From an uncultured Porphyromonadaceae bacterium (GTDB lineage Bacteria > Bacteroidota > Bacteroidia > Bacteroidales > Muribaculaceae): 5,881 bases of DNA. Position 1 is the stretch's first letter, and each line of letters begins with the position of its first letter. The stretch covers positions 1 to 5,881 of the forward strand of contig CAMWXO010000097.1 in NCBI GenBank assembly GCA_947178245.1, in the 5' to 3' direction. Position numbers and translations under genes: made by a program. Positions 5,364 to 5,881 of the stretch are shown in pieces. A model generated the notes under the pieces. It saw only the letters and a program-made list of their open reading frames with translations. It did no database searches and was not told the origin of the DNA.

Positions 5364-5881
5364 ATGACAGATGCCACGGGCAAGCTTCCTCCCCGTGATA
5401 CGGATCTCGAGGAGGCCGTGCTCGGCGCTCTCATGATTGAGAAAGACGCGTACATGAACGTGTGCGACATCTTGACACCTGAAAGTTTCTACGACCCCGC
5501 ACATCAGAAGATCTTCAACGCCATAATGCAGCTTGGCCTCAGCCAGCGCCCCATCGACATGCTCACCGTGGTGGAGCAGTTGCGCTCCAACGGTGATCTG
5601 GAGGGCGTGGGCGGCCCGGTCAAGATCACGAGCCTCACCTCAAACATCTACAGTGCCGCCAACGTGGAGTATCACGCCAAGATAGTGGCTCAGAAATATC
5701 TTGCGAGGCGCCTTATCACATACGCCACCAACATCGAGACCAAGGCATTTGACGAGGGCAATGACGTAGACGACCTTCTGCAGGAGGCGGAGGCCCTGCT
5801 TTTCGACATATCGCAGAATCAGATAAAGAGGGAGGTGACGCAGATCGCCCCCGTGATAAATCTTGCGCTGGAGCAGATACA
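5364..5881 (+). CDS. dnaB: Replicative DNA helicase DnaB, N-terminal part (3' truncated by window edge)
   Basis: Ring helicase that unwinds DNA at the replication fork. Visible are 172 codons, covering the N-terminal helical domain and the start of the linker. Recognisable blocks are L-P-P-R-D-T-D-L-E-E-A-V-L-G-A-L-M (8-24), F-Y-D-P-A-H-Q-K-I-F (42-51), V-G-G-P near 81, A-N-V-E-Y-H-A-K-I-V (99-108) with A-R-R-L-I, and D-D-L-L-Q-E-A-E-A-L-L-F-D-I-S in the linker. The RecA-like ATPase domain with its Walker motifs would lie beyond the window. The ATG at 5364 is the first in-frame ATG, but the frame is open back to 5277. A TTG at 5313 would add 17 residues including Arg-Lys and Arg-Ala-Ala-Ala. 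Bacteroidota DnaB proteins often carry a basic, variable N-terminal tail, so the longer form is possible. Neither candidate has a clear Shine-Dalgarno. Confidence 0.95.
   Translation, partial: MTDATGKLPPRDTDLEEAVLGALMIEKDAYMNVCDILTPESFYDPAHQKIFNAIMQLGLSQRPIDMLTVVEQLRSNGDLEGVGGPVKITSLTSNIYSAANVEYHAKIVAQKYLARRLITYATNIETKAFDEGNDVDDLLQEAEALLFDISQNQIKREVTQIAPVINLALEQI

Noticed and set aside
1..5881. An undescribed defence, mobile or biosynthetic system
   Set aside because: All long + strand frames belong to recognised housekeeping or hydrolase families, spacers are short, and there are no direct repeats, integrase or transposase motifs, tRNA genes or CRISPR-like arrays.

Overview
The window looks like ordinary chromosomal DNA from a member of the Bacteroidota, most likely order Bacteroidales; the GC-rich coding style would suit a Muribaculaceae-like gut bacterium, but that finer placement is inference. 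The evidence is a perfect Bacteroidota -7 promoter element (TAATTTTG), A/T-rich leaders without a well-placed Shine-Dalgarno before most starts, a DUF2582-type winged-helix protein, a lipoprotein-type GH3 enzyme with the D-A-E-W-G variant motif, and a Bacteroidales-like DnaB N-terminus. All genes are on the + strand, and both outer genes are cut by the window edges.

Layout: (1) 1-577, the C-terminal 191 codons of cofactor-independent phosphoglycerate mutase (gpmI). (2) 578-634, a short spacer with a compact GC-rich hairpin. (3) 635-2203, an exported two-domain metallophosphatase/5'-nucleotidase. (4) 2213-3418, a lipoprotein GH3 enzyme of the NagZ (beta-N-acetylhexosaminidase) type, 9 nt downstream and probably co-transcribed with gene 3. 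(5) 3419-3527, a spacer with a probable promoter and a small dyad. (6) 3528-3737, a 69-aa winged-helix protein, followed by two back-to-back intrinsic terminators (3753-3827). (7) A strong-looking promoter (3838-3869), then a 459-aa M24 metallopeptidase (aminopeptidase P/prolidase family) at 3925-5304. (8) From about 5364 to the end, the N-terminal 172 codons of replicative helicase DnaB.

How the genes fit together: genes 3 and 4 are both exported hydrolases and may form a small envelope or periplasmic salvage unit (nucleotide or phosphoester cleavage plus removal of N-acetylhexosamine). The winged-helix gene appears to be its own transcription unit. The double terminator and the promoter after it separate the peptidase-dnaB segment from everything upstream. 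I found no RNA genes, mobile elements, CRISPR arrays, or signs of a new defence or biosynthetic system. The points worth a second look are small: the tandem terminators, the dyad in the winged-helix gene's promoter, the relocated stand-alone GH3, the prolidase-like metal-site spacing of the peptidase, the divergent C-terminal pocket of the nucleotidase, and the unclear start of dnaB.
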